Shown here piece after piece: positions 52,394 through 63,725 of a stretch of DNA of 64,000 nt. The notes under the pieces are model-generated. The model saw only the letters and a list, made by a program, of their open reading frames with translations, had not been told where the DNA came from and did not search any database. How positions within the stretch are numbered: the first letter of the stretch is position 1; each line of letters starts with the position of its first letter. Position numbers and translations under genes: made by a program. Source of the stretch: Thereva unica (lineage: Eukaryota; Arthropoda; Insecta; Diptera; Therevidae); contig OX465282.1 in assembly GCA_949987705.1 (NCBI GenBank), forward strand, positions 61,501,922 to 61,565,921, in the 5' to 3' direction.

Positions 52394-54578
52394 GTAAAAA
52401 AGAAAAGACGAAAATGTCACTAAAAGACAAGGAAGAAAAAATCCCGCGGGTTTCGGGAAATAACAATTCAACAGCGTTCGCAATCGGCAGTGTGGAAATA
52501 TATACAGCTACCACTTCCTGGACTAGCTATATAGAACGCTTGGAGTTCTATTTTGAAGCGTTCAAAAAAATTATTTGCAGAACAGAATCTGACCTTCAAA
52601 AGGGCATTGGAAATAGCTACAGCATCAGAAGCGGCTAGCAGTAATGTGCAACAATTGCGTGCAGATACAGACACACTTAGAACAAAGGCACAACCCAACG
52701 ATATTTTTACGGTAAGAAAACACAAATACACCGATAAACTGGTCCCCAAATAAAATTCTAAAACAAAATACGAAGCCGATCAATGTTACCGTTGTTTAGA
52801 AATCCATAACCCTTCATGTTGCAAGTTCCGCAATGCAATTTGTTCATATTGTAAGAGAAAGGGGCATATCGTCAAGGCTTGCTGGAAAAGAGTGGAAAAA
52901 AATAAAAAGCAAGGACCGAAACATTCCTTAAATAGTGTCGACAGTGATAGAGGTCGCGCCAAAAGAGTTGATGCCGAGAAAGTCGCGTTTTCCATGCGCA
53001 GTAGAATCCCCGCATGCCGTTCCCGTCCCTTAGCCTAGTCGCAACAAATTTCGAAGGGGAAATTTGAAAATACATAAGCGCATTTCTTATCGATATGCGC
53101 GCAATTTTTATTTGTGTGCAGCTTTAATTTCCCCAGCTGCGCGCTCCGGCATCAACTCTTTTGGCGCGACCTCTATTGCATATTCTGTTTTGGACATTAA
53201 TACGGTAGTGCCAGAAACTACAATGTCGCCGAAAGTAATGGTGAATATTTCGCTGAATGGTGTAATTGTGCAGATGGAGGTGGATTCGGGTGCGTCAGTT
53301 TCGATAATTTCAGAAATTGTTTGGAATAATATAAACAAATGTAAAAAAAAGTTAGAACCAAGCAATATTGGTCTGCGGACGTGGTTAAAAGAACCGTTAA
53401 ACGTCCTCGGTGAAGCCCGGATAAAGGTGTTATTTAAAAACATCAACATAATGCTGCCTTTATTAGTTGTCAAAGGAGATGGTAATAGCCTGCTGGGTTC
53501 TACCCAAGGAGGGTTGGTTCGCTCCCTTAGGTATCAGAGTGGACGGAATTAATTCAATTAATAGTGAAGTTACTGATATGGAATTTCAAAAACTAAAACA
53601 TATATTTTCAGATGTTTTTTGCGATAATTTAGGCGCTTATGCAGGTCATCCAGTCACACTCGAAGTAAAAGCTGACGTTAAACCAGTTTTTCTTAAACAT
53701 CGCCAAGTACCTTTTGCGCTGAAACCCGCTGTGGAAGAAGAAATTGATAAGCTAGTACAGCTAGGTATATTTGAACCGACAGAGTTTACAGATTGGGCCA
53801 CCCCTTTAGTTGTAGTCCGTAAAACAGATGGATCGATAAGATTATGTGGTGATTACCGTAGTACGGTGAATAAGTTTATAAGGGAAGGTACTTATGCTTT
53901 ACCTACAATTAATGAAATTTTTGCAGCTATAGCTCCAGCTAAGGTTTTTGCTAAATTAGATTTGAAGCAAGCCTACCAACAACTTGTTGTCGTTGATGAA
54001 GCGGCACACATACTAACAGTAAATACGCATAAAGGTCTGTTCAAAGTAAGACGTTTAGCTTTCGGGATTAAGTCGGCAGCAGGAATTTTTCAGCGCTGCA
54101 TAGACAATATCCTAAAGGGTCTATCGGACGTTGCTGCTTATTTGGATGATATTTACATATCAGGAGATGAAAAACAACAATTATATAGCCGATTATTCGA
54201 AGTTTTGCGGCGATTGCGGTAATACAAATTAACTGTGAGACAAGATAAGTGTCAATTTCCATTAACAGAAATAGAATAATTTAAGTTAAATTGCAACGGC
54301 ATTTCGCCTTCGCTCAAACGAATTCAAGCCATTAATCAAGTACCGGTTCCCCAAAATAAGCAGGAATTACAAGCATTTTTAGGAATGATAAATTTTTACA
54401 ATCGATTTTTAAAAGATAAGGCTTCTGTAGCCGAAGAATTACACAGACTTTTGGAGAATAACAAACAGTTTATTTGGAATAAAAAATGTGAAAGAGCTTT
54501 TAACGAACTGAAGAAGGCGCTAACATCTATACCAGTGTTGACACATTTTGATAAAGAAAAACCAGTCGTGTTAGCCTG
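52381..54578 (+). pseudogene. gag-pol: Gag, protease and reverse transcriptase of Mag-like element E3
   Basis: Gag start at about 52414-52560 (WTSYIERLEFYFEAF), then a deletion and frame change to QNLTFKRALEIATASEAA at about 52575. Zinc knuckles at about 52777-52870 (CYRCLEIHNPSCCKF, CSYCKRKGHIVKAC). A MITE interrupts at 52950-53173. Protease with VDSGASVSII at about 53280. RT from about 53600 with DWATPLVVVRKTDGSIRLC, AKLDLKQAYQQL and AAYLDDIYISG; stop and frame problems at 54222 and 54280; then LKRIQAINQVPVP, FLGMINFYNRFL and VLTHFDKEKPVVLAC. Translation stops at 54578 where the E4 LTR begins, before RNase H. Confidence 0.87.
52950..53173. mobile_element. 224 bp MITE with 27 bp inverted repeats
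   Basis: GAGGTCGCGCCAAAAGAGTT...TGCCG at the left is perfectly inverted at the right end; TA flanks both sides, as in Tc1/mariner-type insertions. It interrupts E3 between the zinc knuckles and the protease. Confidence 0.88.
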
Positions 54579-55412
54579 TGTAATGAGCCGTTGACCTTCT
54601 CATTACTCTCCAATATAAACCTTCAAATTATTCCCACCAAAAACCCCGACATAAGTAGCTTGGGTCATATTTGCATTTTTCATACTTTATGTGGCAACAA
54701 TATATCGTCCTACAGCTAACGATAAACATAACAAATGCTACAATTGCTTGCAACTTGAGATGCATTTTCCGTTAATCACTGTCATAAAAACGTAGCAGCC
54801 TAAGGAACGTCAAAATTCCGGGTTGATAAAACCGAATGCAATTGCTTGCAATTGGAGCTGCATTTTCCGCCAATGCTCCATGCCACATAATTCCACCAGC
54901 CCAAAATGCAAATTAAACATTTTCTTCAGAACCTCTTGTGATTTCCAAAATGCCAATGTGGCATAAAGGCTTCGCACGGTCAACCTCTCATAACCCCCCC
55001 CCCCCCCGCAAAAGACGATAAACTTTCGCGGCTTAAGCGCATGTGCAACAAACTGCAAGCATGTACATGTGGCGACATTCCATAATTATCTAATCCCTAA
55101 ATCAATCATCCAATCCATAAACTATACAATTCCATGGAAACATGCAGATGCATCGAAACGCGTTACCTTATCAGTTCCTTCTACTCATTTTCCCAACTGA
55201 TAAGTCAGTCGATAGTCACCATCGTTGTTGGTCAGTAATTATTCTTGTTTCCGTCACAGTAAATAGAGATTTGTATTGATAGAGATTTGAAGTCTTTTAT
55301 AATTAATTAGAACACAAATAAATAAATGTGCGAGTTTCATTGAATTTCTAAGGTGCTTTTTATTTTTAACATAATACTATTGACTCACAATATTAAGTGC
55401 GCTAGGCGCACA
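54579..55412 (+). repeat. 5' LTR of CsRn1-like element E4
   Basis: Starts TGTAATGAGCCG at the point where E3 coding stops and ends GCTAGGCGCACA. About 834 bp. A C14 run lies near 54996. TATA-like and polyadenylation-like motifs (TTAGAACACAAATAAATAAA-type at 55310) lie in the distal part. Confidence 0.72.
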
Positions 55413-55414
55413 AA

Positions 55415-55430
55415 TGGCGACCCCGTTGGG
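55415..55430 (+). other. Primer-binding site of E4 (tRNA-Trp-like)
   Basis: TGGCGACCCCGTTGGG two bases after the LTR; CsRn1-clade elements use tRNA-Trp with TGGTGACCCCG-type sites. The gag at 62354 supports the same clade. Confidence 0.6.
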
Positions 55431-55458
55431 TTAAAAAAAAAATAGCGTGAACAAAAGC

Positions 55459-55762
55459 TGAATTGGATTCTTCACTCGAAGGACCAATATGTTTTACGAA
55501 TGTTCTTTTCTTCAGCACGTTGAAGTTTTGAATATAAATGATGGAAAGAATTTCCCTTTATCGGAATCTTTATTGAATCTTTTCCAAAAAGGTGAATGAC
55601 AATGAACGAATAAAAAATTAAAAACAAAAATTTCATAGCTAACTTGAATACAAAAATTAAATCAAGTAAGGCTAACTTGATAACAAAAAATAGCTAAGTG
55701 AATTTGCTGACCAGTAAACATAAGAATACAAACTTAACAAAACGGATTGACTATCTCGAACA
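55459..55762 (-). repeat. 3' LTR of the BEL element
   Basis: Contains the 33 bp absent from the other LTR, flanked by two copies of GCTAACTTGA..ACAAAAA, so the difference is probably a slippage deletion or duplication. Confidence 0.93.
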
Positions 55763-55791
55763 TTTCCGCCTCCCGTTAAGAACCCAGCTTC

Positions 55792-56331
55792 TTAACAAAT
55801 AGGCAGCTTGATGACTTTGTTAACGCTACGGTCTAAGACTCCCTTCTGTGTCTTAATGGTAATAACACGTACTAAATTATCTGCTCCAGGATGACAGGTT
55901 AATATACGGCCCATCAACCACTTCGCTGGGGGCAGATTTTCTTCTTTGATGAGCACTAAATCTCCAGTATGTAGATTTGGTTTTGATGTTTTCCACTTGG
56001 ACCGTTCTTGTAGTCCTGCAATGTACTCATGTCTCCATCTCCGCCAAAAGCTCTGCATCATAGCCTGAAGATATTTCCACGTTCCTAAGCGAGTAATTTT
56101 GAGTTCACTTAACTCCGTTTCGGGAAGAGTTGTTGGTGGTTCTCCTATTAAAAAATGGCCTGGTGTTAGTGGCTCTAAGTCATTTGGATCACTAGAGAGT
56201 GCACCATAAGGACGCGAATTAAGAAGTGATTCAATTTGACAGAGGATAGTAGTCATTTCTTCAAAATTAAGTGAGGTTTCTCCTATGGAACGTCGAAGAT
56301 GCCATTTTATAGATTTTATTCCGGCCTCCAA
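55792..56331 (-). pseudogene. pol: BEL Pol: end of integrase and DUF5641 region
   Basis: 179 residues beginning at EAGIKSIKWHLRR, which carries the integrase E region, followed by ESLLNSRPYGALSSDPNDLE, LTPGHFLIGEPP and a C-terminal DUF5641-type segment (HTGDLVLIKEENLPPAKW). It is out of frame with the upstream part; the break falls in the PHFGG/EAG motif next to the catalytic glutamate. Confidence 0.88.
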
Positions 56332-58303
56332 AATGTGGAGCTCCAGGAGGAATAAATTTCCAAATTATTTGATTCTGCGAAAGATAGTGAGTAGTGATTG
56401 AGTTCAGCGCATTACCAGTAGCGGTTTCATGCAGTTCTTTCAAATGTCTTCTACCACCAACAAAGTTCGTACCATTGTCGCAAAATATATGGGTTGGTAT
56501 ACCGCGTCTGGCGGAGAATCGTCGCAGCGCTGCTACAAAGGCGTCTGCATTCAAACTAGAAACTAGTTCTAGATGGATTGCTTTGGTTGCAAAGCACACA
56601 AACAACGCTATATACCCTTTGAAGGGCCGAACACCACGACTGATACGTGAGACGAGCTTCACTGGTCCTGCATAATCGATACCTACTTTAGAAAAAGGAC
56701 GAGACACGGTAACTCTTGCTGTTGGAAGATTGCCCACAAGTTGCGATGTTTTGGCTGCTCTATATCGACAGCATGTGATGCATTCGTAACAGACCTTCTT
56801 CACTAGACTGCGAGCTCCAATGATCCAATATCTTTGACGAATTAAGCTAAGAAGTAAAGCCATTCCTGGATGAAAATGTATTCGATGCATTTCATACACC
56901 AACATTAATAAAGTCAGAGGATGACTCTTTGGCAGTATGATTGGATGTCTTGCTTTGAAGTACAGGCCGGAATTCTCTAAACGTCCGCCAACACGAAGTA
57001 AATTGTTATCGTCAATAAATGGGTGAAGACCTGTCAATGGACCTTTACCGGAAAGTGTACCCTTTGATTTCAGAGATGAGATTTCTGTGGAAAAGGCTGA
57101 TTTTTGAACTAGTTTTAAACAAGTCATTGTTGCGCTGATGATATCGCTTGCCGACAGAGCATTAATCATACGATTTTCCTTGGGTACGTTGCAGTTCTCA
57201 TAAAAACGCCGAAAGTGTGCCATTATTCGTACCAGACGAGAAAATGATGAAATTCGGCTTGTAAGTGATGTGAGAAGATCATCCTTCACATTATTTAAGC
57301 AAGCTAATAAAGATTGTTTTTTTGCTTCCTTCTTAATTTCTCTGATTGAGGCCTTGAGCTTAGTATCTGGCCAATTGACTGGCTCTTCAGACAGCCAATG
57401 TGGTCCCTGCCACCAGATGTCCAATCCGACTAATGTCCTTGGTGAAATTCCGCGCGAAGCTATATCTGCTGGATTGTCAGATGAAGATACATGCCGCCAA
57501 ATAGTGGTAGGTAATAGGTCCATTATTTCTGAGGTTCGATTTGCGACAAAAGTTTTGAAACTGCGTGGAGCCTTAGACAGCCAGGCAAGAACTATAGAAG
57601 AATCAGTCCAGGCATAGATTTTTACATTGGTAAGAGAGAGTGCTTGAAGAACTTTTCTTGTAAGTCTTGCTAGCAAAAGTGCTCCACACAATTCTAATCT
57701 TGGAATTGATATTTGTTTGAGAGGCGCCACTTTGCTCTTAGATGCGATAATCCTGACAGTAATTCTTCCTTCATGGTCAATGCTTCGACAATATAGAACA
57801 GCAGCATAAGCATTCTCTGAGGCATCTGAGAATCCATGTATTTCAATGTTGGTCGCGTTAACCAAAATTTGACGAAGAATGCGTATATTTTGCACAGTAG
57901 TTATTTCGTCCTTGAAATGGTTCCATTTCTGTAATATGTCTGCAGGCACAATCTCGTCCCAATCAAGTTTAGCTAACCATAAATGTTGTAGCATTACTTT
58001 CACTACAATTATAAGCGGCGTCAACCAGCCCATAGGGTCGGAAATCCGGGAAACATTGCTGAGAATGGTTCTTTTAGAGCACTTGTCGTTGGTGAATTCT
58101 GACACTTGAAATAAAAATACATCATTTACTGGATCCCATTGGATTCCTAATACTTTTGCTATGCTACTACCGTCGTCGATTAAAACACAACTGTCCTTGT
58201 CATTGTTAGCCCGGTTGAAGTCTAAGAATTCAGGTGAATTGGATCTCCATTTTGTGAGATTGAAGCCGTTTTTTCGCAGTATTTCCGTTAAGTCTGCCTT
58301 CAT
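56267..58303 (-). pseudogene. pol: BEL Pol: RNase H and integrase core
   Basis: 678 residues. It starts after the missing RT active site with LTEILRKNGFNLTKWRSN. RNase H-like region with GFSDASENAYAAVLY, PRLELCGALLLARL and AWTDSSIVLAWL, then NPADIASRG. Integrase: a zinc segment (HFHPGMALLLSLIRQRYWI, CYECITCCRYR), the first catalytic aspartate in VGIDYAGPV and the second in FCDNGTNFVGG. The frame ends just past PHFGG. Confidence 0.93.
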
Positions 58304-59277
58304 TGCTAATGCGTCTCTGAGGCAACTAGCCCCCTCACTGATCTTCTTCAGAACTCTTGTGGCTAGAAAGGAGCTGAAGCTGTCCCATACGTGACGGTAG
58401 TTAGCCTGTAGTGTTTAATTGGGTTCGTTGTTTCATCTCTCCAAACAATTCTTTGAAAATCCCGGTCTGTCGGCGTAATCAATACCTGACGGTACATTTT
58501 TTCAATGTCGCCGAAAAATGCAATCTCAAATTTTCTAAAATTTATAAGGATGGAAGTTAAATCACTTTGTATCGTTGGTCCTACCATTAGCTTGCTATTA
58601 AGAGAAATTCCTACAGATGAGTTGCAAGAACCGTCAAAAACTACTCGTATCTTCCTTACTGGAGAATTCTTGAAAACGGCATGATGTGGCAGATAAAAGG
58701 TTTTTGCATTTTCAATTTTAATTTCGTTTGAGGGTATTTCTTCCATATGCCCGAGTTCCTCATACTCTTTCATAAATTGTCGGTATTGTTCTTTGAAAGA
58801 TGAGTCCTTAGCAAATCGACGTTCCATAGCATAAAGTCTGGTTAAAGCATTACGTAGAGATTCTCCAAGTGCCGGAGAATCCTCTTTAAACGGTAAAGAA
58901 ACTACGCATCGTCAAGAACAATCACGAAAAAAGTTCACTTGGAAATGTCTTTCACATTGAGCTTCTTCGTTTGTAAGGCTTCTCGTGTTGGTCACCACTT
59001 CCTCGATTTCCCAGAAACGAGTCAGCGATTTGTCGATGTCAATAGCAGATAAACAAGCAACTGCCATTTTGCAGTTTTCTGATACATGGCCTGGTATAAT
59101 CCAACCAAAGATAGTTTCTTGTGCAATTATGTGACCATTTTCATCGCGGGTTTGTCCTGGAAGAAGTACTTCGAAAACTTGATCTGACCCCAAGATAACG
59201 TCTATTTCTGATGGTTCAAAAAACTTCGGATCGGCCAGAGGTAATTCATTTATATAACTTCTAGAAACGGTAATCAT
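58304..59277 (-). pseudogene. pol: BEL Pol: protease-RT linker and reverse transcriptase, YVDD deleted
   Basis: Segments 59277-58912 (LGSDQVFEVLLPG, TIFGWIIPGHV) and, after an in-frame TGA, 58911-58363 (RFAKDSSFKEQYRQF, VFDGSCNSSVGISLN, FFGDIEKMYRQVLI, TVTYGTASAPF). Then a frame change leads into LATRVLKKISEGASCLRDAL. In BEL elements about 30 residues with the catalytic (Y/F)VDD sit between that LATRVL-type motif and GA(S/K).L.(D/E)AL, and they are absent here. RT cannot be active. Confidence 0.9.
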
Positions 59278-60847
59278 TTCTGAATTTCTTCATTACGAAG
59301 GCAACTGTATTTATTTTAGACATAGGGTTCCAGCGTGAGCATATATTTAGATGGACCCTTCCTTTAGTAACTATAGCTTCTTTGGCTGACAACCCGTTAA
59401 TTAGAAGCCGAGCATTATCTCTTTTTAGTAACAACCGTTGAGCACAAGCTTCAGAGATAAGTGATATTTGTGAACCAGAGTCCAATAGTAACCTGCAGGC
59501 CTGAAGAGTCCCTTGACTGTCAAGAATATTCACCTCTGCTGTTGGCAACAAGGAGCATGACCTTTCTTTCTTAACCAAGGTACTAAGCGTAGACAGTTCA
59601 GCTGATTGTTGTGATGGCTCGGGGCTCGCTGATGCTGTTTTGTGCTGTGTTGGGTTTGATTGTGATGAATCGTGCAGTAATGGATGATGTTGACCTTTAC
59701 AAAATTTGCATCGAACCTTGGAGTAGCAAACACGCACTGTATGCGTGGGGCTCAAGCACTTAAAACATAGAGAATTAGTAAGTACAAAGTTTCTTCTAAT
59801 ACTTGCGGCATCAGCTCTAAACTGAGCACATTGGTACAGAAAATGGTCAGCTTTACATTTCGGACAACCTTCGTTTAAGGTTTTGGCTGGCGTGACATGT
59901 AGCGACTTTACTTGATGGGTTGAGCGCTTTGAAATGGTGGCACAAGTTTCGAGACCATCGCACCTCCTGGTAAGAAACTTTAAAAATACATCAAAGGTTG
60001 GAAAGTCTACTGCAGCAACTTCCTTAATCCATAAATCCCGAGTATCTGAATCTAATTTTGTAACGGCAATGTGAATAAGCCATGGGTCTCTATTTTTCGC
60101 TTCTGCACCTAGCGCCTTCAGACCCCTGATTACCTCATCACTGACGTCACACAATTGCCTTAATGCCTTCACATTGACTTGGTTTAATTGAGGTTGTTCA
60201 ATATATGTCCTTAGAAAGCTTGTAACGATTTGGGGCTTTTTGTCAAACCGCGCTTTTAGTTTCTCCCAAGCCTCGTTGTAGTTAGCATCAGTTATAGATA
60301 AATGTCTAATTAAATTTGCGGCATTGCCCTTTAGAAGCCCTTTCAAATATTGCAGCTTCTGAGCTGGTGACAGAGATGTGCTAGTATGCACCGTAGCTTC
60401 AAAAAGATTTTGAAAGGACGACCATTCCCTATAATCGCCAGTAAATGGAGGTATACTTAGACGAGGTAATTTAGAGGTAGCGTTATTGTTTTCTCTCTGA
60501 CAATCTTTGAAAGAATAAATGTTGTTGTTGTAAGACATTTGTTAGTGTAACATTTGGATCATGACTCTCTTCTGATGTAGATGGTCGTTTGAGGTTTAAC
60601 GCACTTGTCAACATAGCTATTGCTTCAAAAAAATTGTTTTCAAACTCTCAGAAACTTGACCCTCAATGGTACACAAACTATCCTCTATTTCGCAAAACTC
60701 CGTCCATGTTTCTCTCAATTTGTCCAGTCGCACTGTAATCTCTTCGATGCTATTGTTAATTGTTGCCTTCTCTGCAAGTGTTTTTATGCGGGTAATAGTA
60801 GCCTTCACTCTACCTCGTTTTTGAATGAGTACAGCTCTTTCAGCCAT
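59261..60847 (-). pseudogene. gag: BEL Gag and protease, frameshifted
   Basis: The N-terminus at 60847 (MAERAVLIQKRGRVK, a segment with ETWTEFCEIEDSL) runs to 60617. A second frame covers about 60640-60500, and a third gives 60538-59261: LPRLSIPPFTGDYREWSSF (DUF1759-type Gag), three zinc-finger-like segments (CPKCKADHFLYQC, CFKCLSPTHTVRVC, CKFCKGQHHPLLH) and a DUF1758-type protease with LLLDSGSQISLI. At least two frame changes lie near 60620 and 60500. Gag packages element RNA; protease would mature the polyprotein. Confidence 0.9.
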
Positions 60848-60949
60848 TTTTCCTACAATTATTTAATTATTCCTTGTCTCGATTTAAATACTTATCTGGT
60901 CTTTTATTTTGAAAGTAGTAATATGCCTTTCATCCGGCTCGAAGGACCA

Positions 60950-61220
60950 TGAATTGGATTCTTCACTCGAAGGACCAATATGTTTTACGAATGTTCTTTT
61001 CTTCAGCACGTTGAAGTTTTGAATATAAATGATGGAAAGAATTTCCCTTTATCGGAATCTTGATTGAATCTTTTCCAAAAAGGTGAATGACAATGAACGA
61101 ATAAAAAATTAAAAACAAAAATTTCATAGCTAACTTGAATACAAAAAATAGCTAAGTGAATTTGCTGACCAGTAAACATAAGAATACAAACTTAACAAAA
61201 CGGGTTGACTATCTCGAACA
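60950..61220 (-). repeat. 5' LTR of the BEL element
   Basis: 271 bp; followed on the minus strand by the tRNA-Tyr primer-binding site. Confidence 0.93.
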
Positions 61221-62353
61221 AAAGCCATCGTACAAATGTACGTACCACGTACATACGTGGTGACAAAAAGTGACAAAATCACTTGGAAGGATTACAAAAT
61301 ATTTAAGTAAAACAAAACAAAACCATCAGACCAGCAGAAAGGTGATCAAAAACACCTAAAAAAACTAACAAGGGAGCAGGATTTGCACGGATTTAAGATT
61401 TCCACGTGCGACAATCAACGGACAAATAGCGGTACAGCGTAACAGAACAAAGGCATCCAATCAAACCGGAACCCGAGGAAACGTGGACACCACATTTTTT
61501 TCCCATACGGAAAAACAATCAATAAGTTAAGTTTTAAATCCAATTAAATAATTTAGATTAATATTATATTATGTTTACACGAGGATTATATTTTTTTTAA
61601 CAAAAAGTGACACAAAATTTATACAAATAAATTCAACACAAATTGTGATGGCAGACCATTTTGGGATTATTAAAGAGGAAACAAATTAAAATACAATAAG
61701 CAACAAACCATGCAGTGAAATCGTAAGTAAGGATTTTGGAAACATACAAAACCGACGTATTACGACTTTTTTTTCAATTCTTTTGTTTTATCATACTAAA
61801 AAAAAATATTTAATACAAGTTAATTAAATGATTATTAATTCAAATATATTAATACTTTTTAATTAATAAAAATTAAAAAGTAATAAATGTCACATGGTAT
61901 ATATATATATATAAAAAAATTTTTGTAGTAATTTTCTAAAGATTTTTCAAAAAATAATTCATAAAAAATTAGTGAAAAGTAATGGTGAGGCAACAGTGAA
62001 CGGTTTTATCACTCACAAATACGTAGCGTACAATACATAAAGTTTTCTTTTTCTGTTAAATAACAGCATTTTTGTACCGTTTCCTAAAGTTACCAAAATT
62101 AACGGTTTTAATAAAGCAAGCAAGCAGTTCACGAGTGAAAACATTCTGTATTAAAATCATTATCAAGGTATAATCACACCGTAGATTTTTTTCTCTCGAC
62201 CGTCACTATTATTTTAAAACTAGCATTACTATTTTTAGAACTAAACTTTTCAAACCCCTACCTGCTAAGCATATTAAAGTAAACTACACGGTCTATTTTG
62301 AATTCACTAGCACTTACACTTATACAATACCCTAATTCTAAAACCCTGCCAAC
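61221..62353 (+). other. Leader of E4 (continued after the BEL insertion)
   Basis: No gene. 61231-61262 contains a palindromic TACGTACCACGTACATACGT stretch. 61690-62340 is AT-rich. Leads to the gag ATG. Confidence 0.6.
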
Positions 62354-63219
62354 ATGTCTAAACCAGACGATAATAATTTGCTATTACCAATCAAAGAAGA
62401 TGATAAACCATCGTCAATCGATCATAACACGTCTAACAATGCTTTACCTTCTTACGTAGCCACTCTAAAGATACCACCTTTCTGGCACAACCGACCTGAC
62501 TTATGGTTTCTCCAAGTCGAAACCCAATTTAGGGTTAAAAATATTAAATCCCAGGAGACCAAATATGACTACCTAGTTGCATCTCTTCCCGCGGATACAA
62601 TGGAAATTGTCGCGGACACACTTTTAAACCCACCTCAAACCGAGAAATACGATCGTTTAAAAGCATTGCTACTGTCAAGAAGCCAAGACTTGGAAGAACG
62701 TAGACTCGATTCCTTACTAAACAAAATAGAAATGGGTGATTCCAAACCTTCAGAATTATACCGCAGAATGGAATCACTTGCCGGTGGGAATAGTCTTATT
62801 AATAAACATCTTTTTATAAAGCTCTGGATGAGCAAACTGCCTGGTCCAATGAGGCATGTCTAATCGCTGTAGAAAACAAACATTCCCAAGAGGAAATTTT
62901 CATTATCGCAGACAAAATATTCGACTCAACGTCAACTTTTAGGATCTCCTCTATTAATCACAACACAAACCCAGCTGACCAAAACAATGAAAGCCTGGCT
63001 GAACTTATTAAGAACTTGATCGAAAGGATTAAAAGCCTTGAATTCAGACAATCACTCAGGAGAGATTTCTCAAAAAAAACGTCGATCATCAAGAACCCGG
63101 TCGGAATGTCAAAGCGACGGTGAAATATGCTTGTACCATAAAAAGTTCGCACAGAATGCTAAAAGATGCATTCAGCCTTGCAATTTTAAACCAAATAAAG
63201 AAAAAAAAAACGAGATTTA
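62354..63219 (+). pseudogene. gag: Gag of CsRn1-like element E4, frameshifted and truncated
   Basis: First frame, 169 residues: KIPPFWHNRPDLWFLQVETQF and QETKYDYLVASLPADTMEIV, then LEERRLDSLLNKIEMGDSKP, LYRRMESLAG and FIKLWMSKLPGPMRHV. The frame changes at about 62860 and continues as IAVENKHSQEEIFIIADKIF, and another shift precedes CLYHKKFAQNAKRCIQPCNF at about 63125-63186, the conserved CCHC-like end of CsRn1-clade Gag. The element is cut at about 63220, so no pol is present. Confidence 0.85.
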
Positions 63220-63430
63220 ACTGCATCGTCAACAGGCCCGCCGGGTGCGGGCGTGCAGAGCGTGCACCGCACGCGGGCGGCACTTTCAGGGGGCGGCAAT
63301 CTCGACATCGAACTCGTTTTCATAATTTGCACCTACGTTCTTTTTATAATGCCGTAACAACAACCAAACCAACAGAGAAGAAAACGATTTTCCCATTCGC
63401 TGTGGTTGTAGCATCCTGAAATATAGTTGA
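63220..63430. other. GC-rich hairpin segment, unassigned
   Basis: CCGCCGGGTGCGGGCGTGCA at 63240 faces TGCACCGCACGCGGGCGG at 63262-63279, a strong stem in AT-rich surroundings. It directly follows the E4 break and may be the end of another inserted element. No coding capacity recognised. Confidence 0.45.
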
Positions 63431-63439
63431 TGTTGCAAT

Positions 63440-63725
63440 ACTAGTCACTATAAATAGCTCAAAAAAATCAAAAAATACAAAGCGAAATTCTCTTCTGTAA
63501 AAAAATTCTCTTCAGATCAAAGAAAACAAGAGAAAATAAAAAAAATCGTTTGAAAAAAATTCTAGTTCTCTTAGAAAAATGTTGAAAGTGGCACAACTAG
63601 AACATTCAGTTCAGTTAGTTTTTCAAAGTGAAAATTAATAGGTATTAATTTCAAGTAGTTAAATAAATAAATATAAATTTTAAAGTAATTAATATCTAAA
63701 ATCGCAAATATGGTAAGTACAGTTT
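63440..63725 (+). promoter_or_regulatory. Possible promoter and first exon with split start codon
   Basis: CTATAAATAG at 63448-63457 fits a TATA box; ACATTCAGTTCAGTTAG at 63601-63617 contains TCAGT initiator-like motifs. At 63710 an ATG is followed at once by GTAAGTAC, a consensus splice donor, so a first exon coding only for methionine is possible. No downstream exon is recognised in the last 280 bp. Low confidence. Confidence 0.28.

Larger units (their letters stand above)
55459..61220 (-). mobile_element. BEL/Pao element in the E4 leader
   Basis: LTRs at 55459-55762 and 60950-61220 (TGTTCGAGATAG...CCAATTCA on the minus strand) differ by two substitutions and one 33 bp indel. Target duplication AAAGC at 55454-55458 and 61221-61225. 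Primer-binding site TGGTCCTTCGAGCCGGAT at 60949-60932 matches tRNA-Tyr. Polypurine tract GGGAGGCGGAAA at 55774-55763. It encodes Gag, protease, RT, RNase H and integrase, all damaged. Confidence 0.95.

Noticed and set aside
54810..55058. 82-residue minus-strand frame in the E4 LTR
   Set aside because: Contains a glycine run made by the C14 tract; LTR sequence.
63120..63419. 99-residue frame after E4 gag
   Set aside because: Joins gag antiphase sequence to the GC-rich hairpin; no support as a gene.
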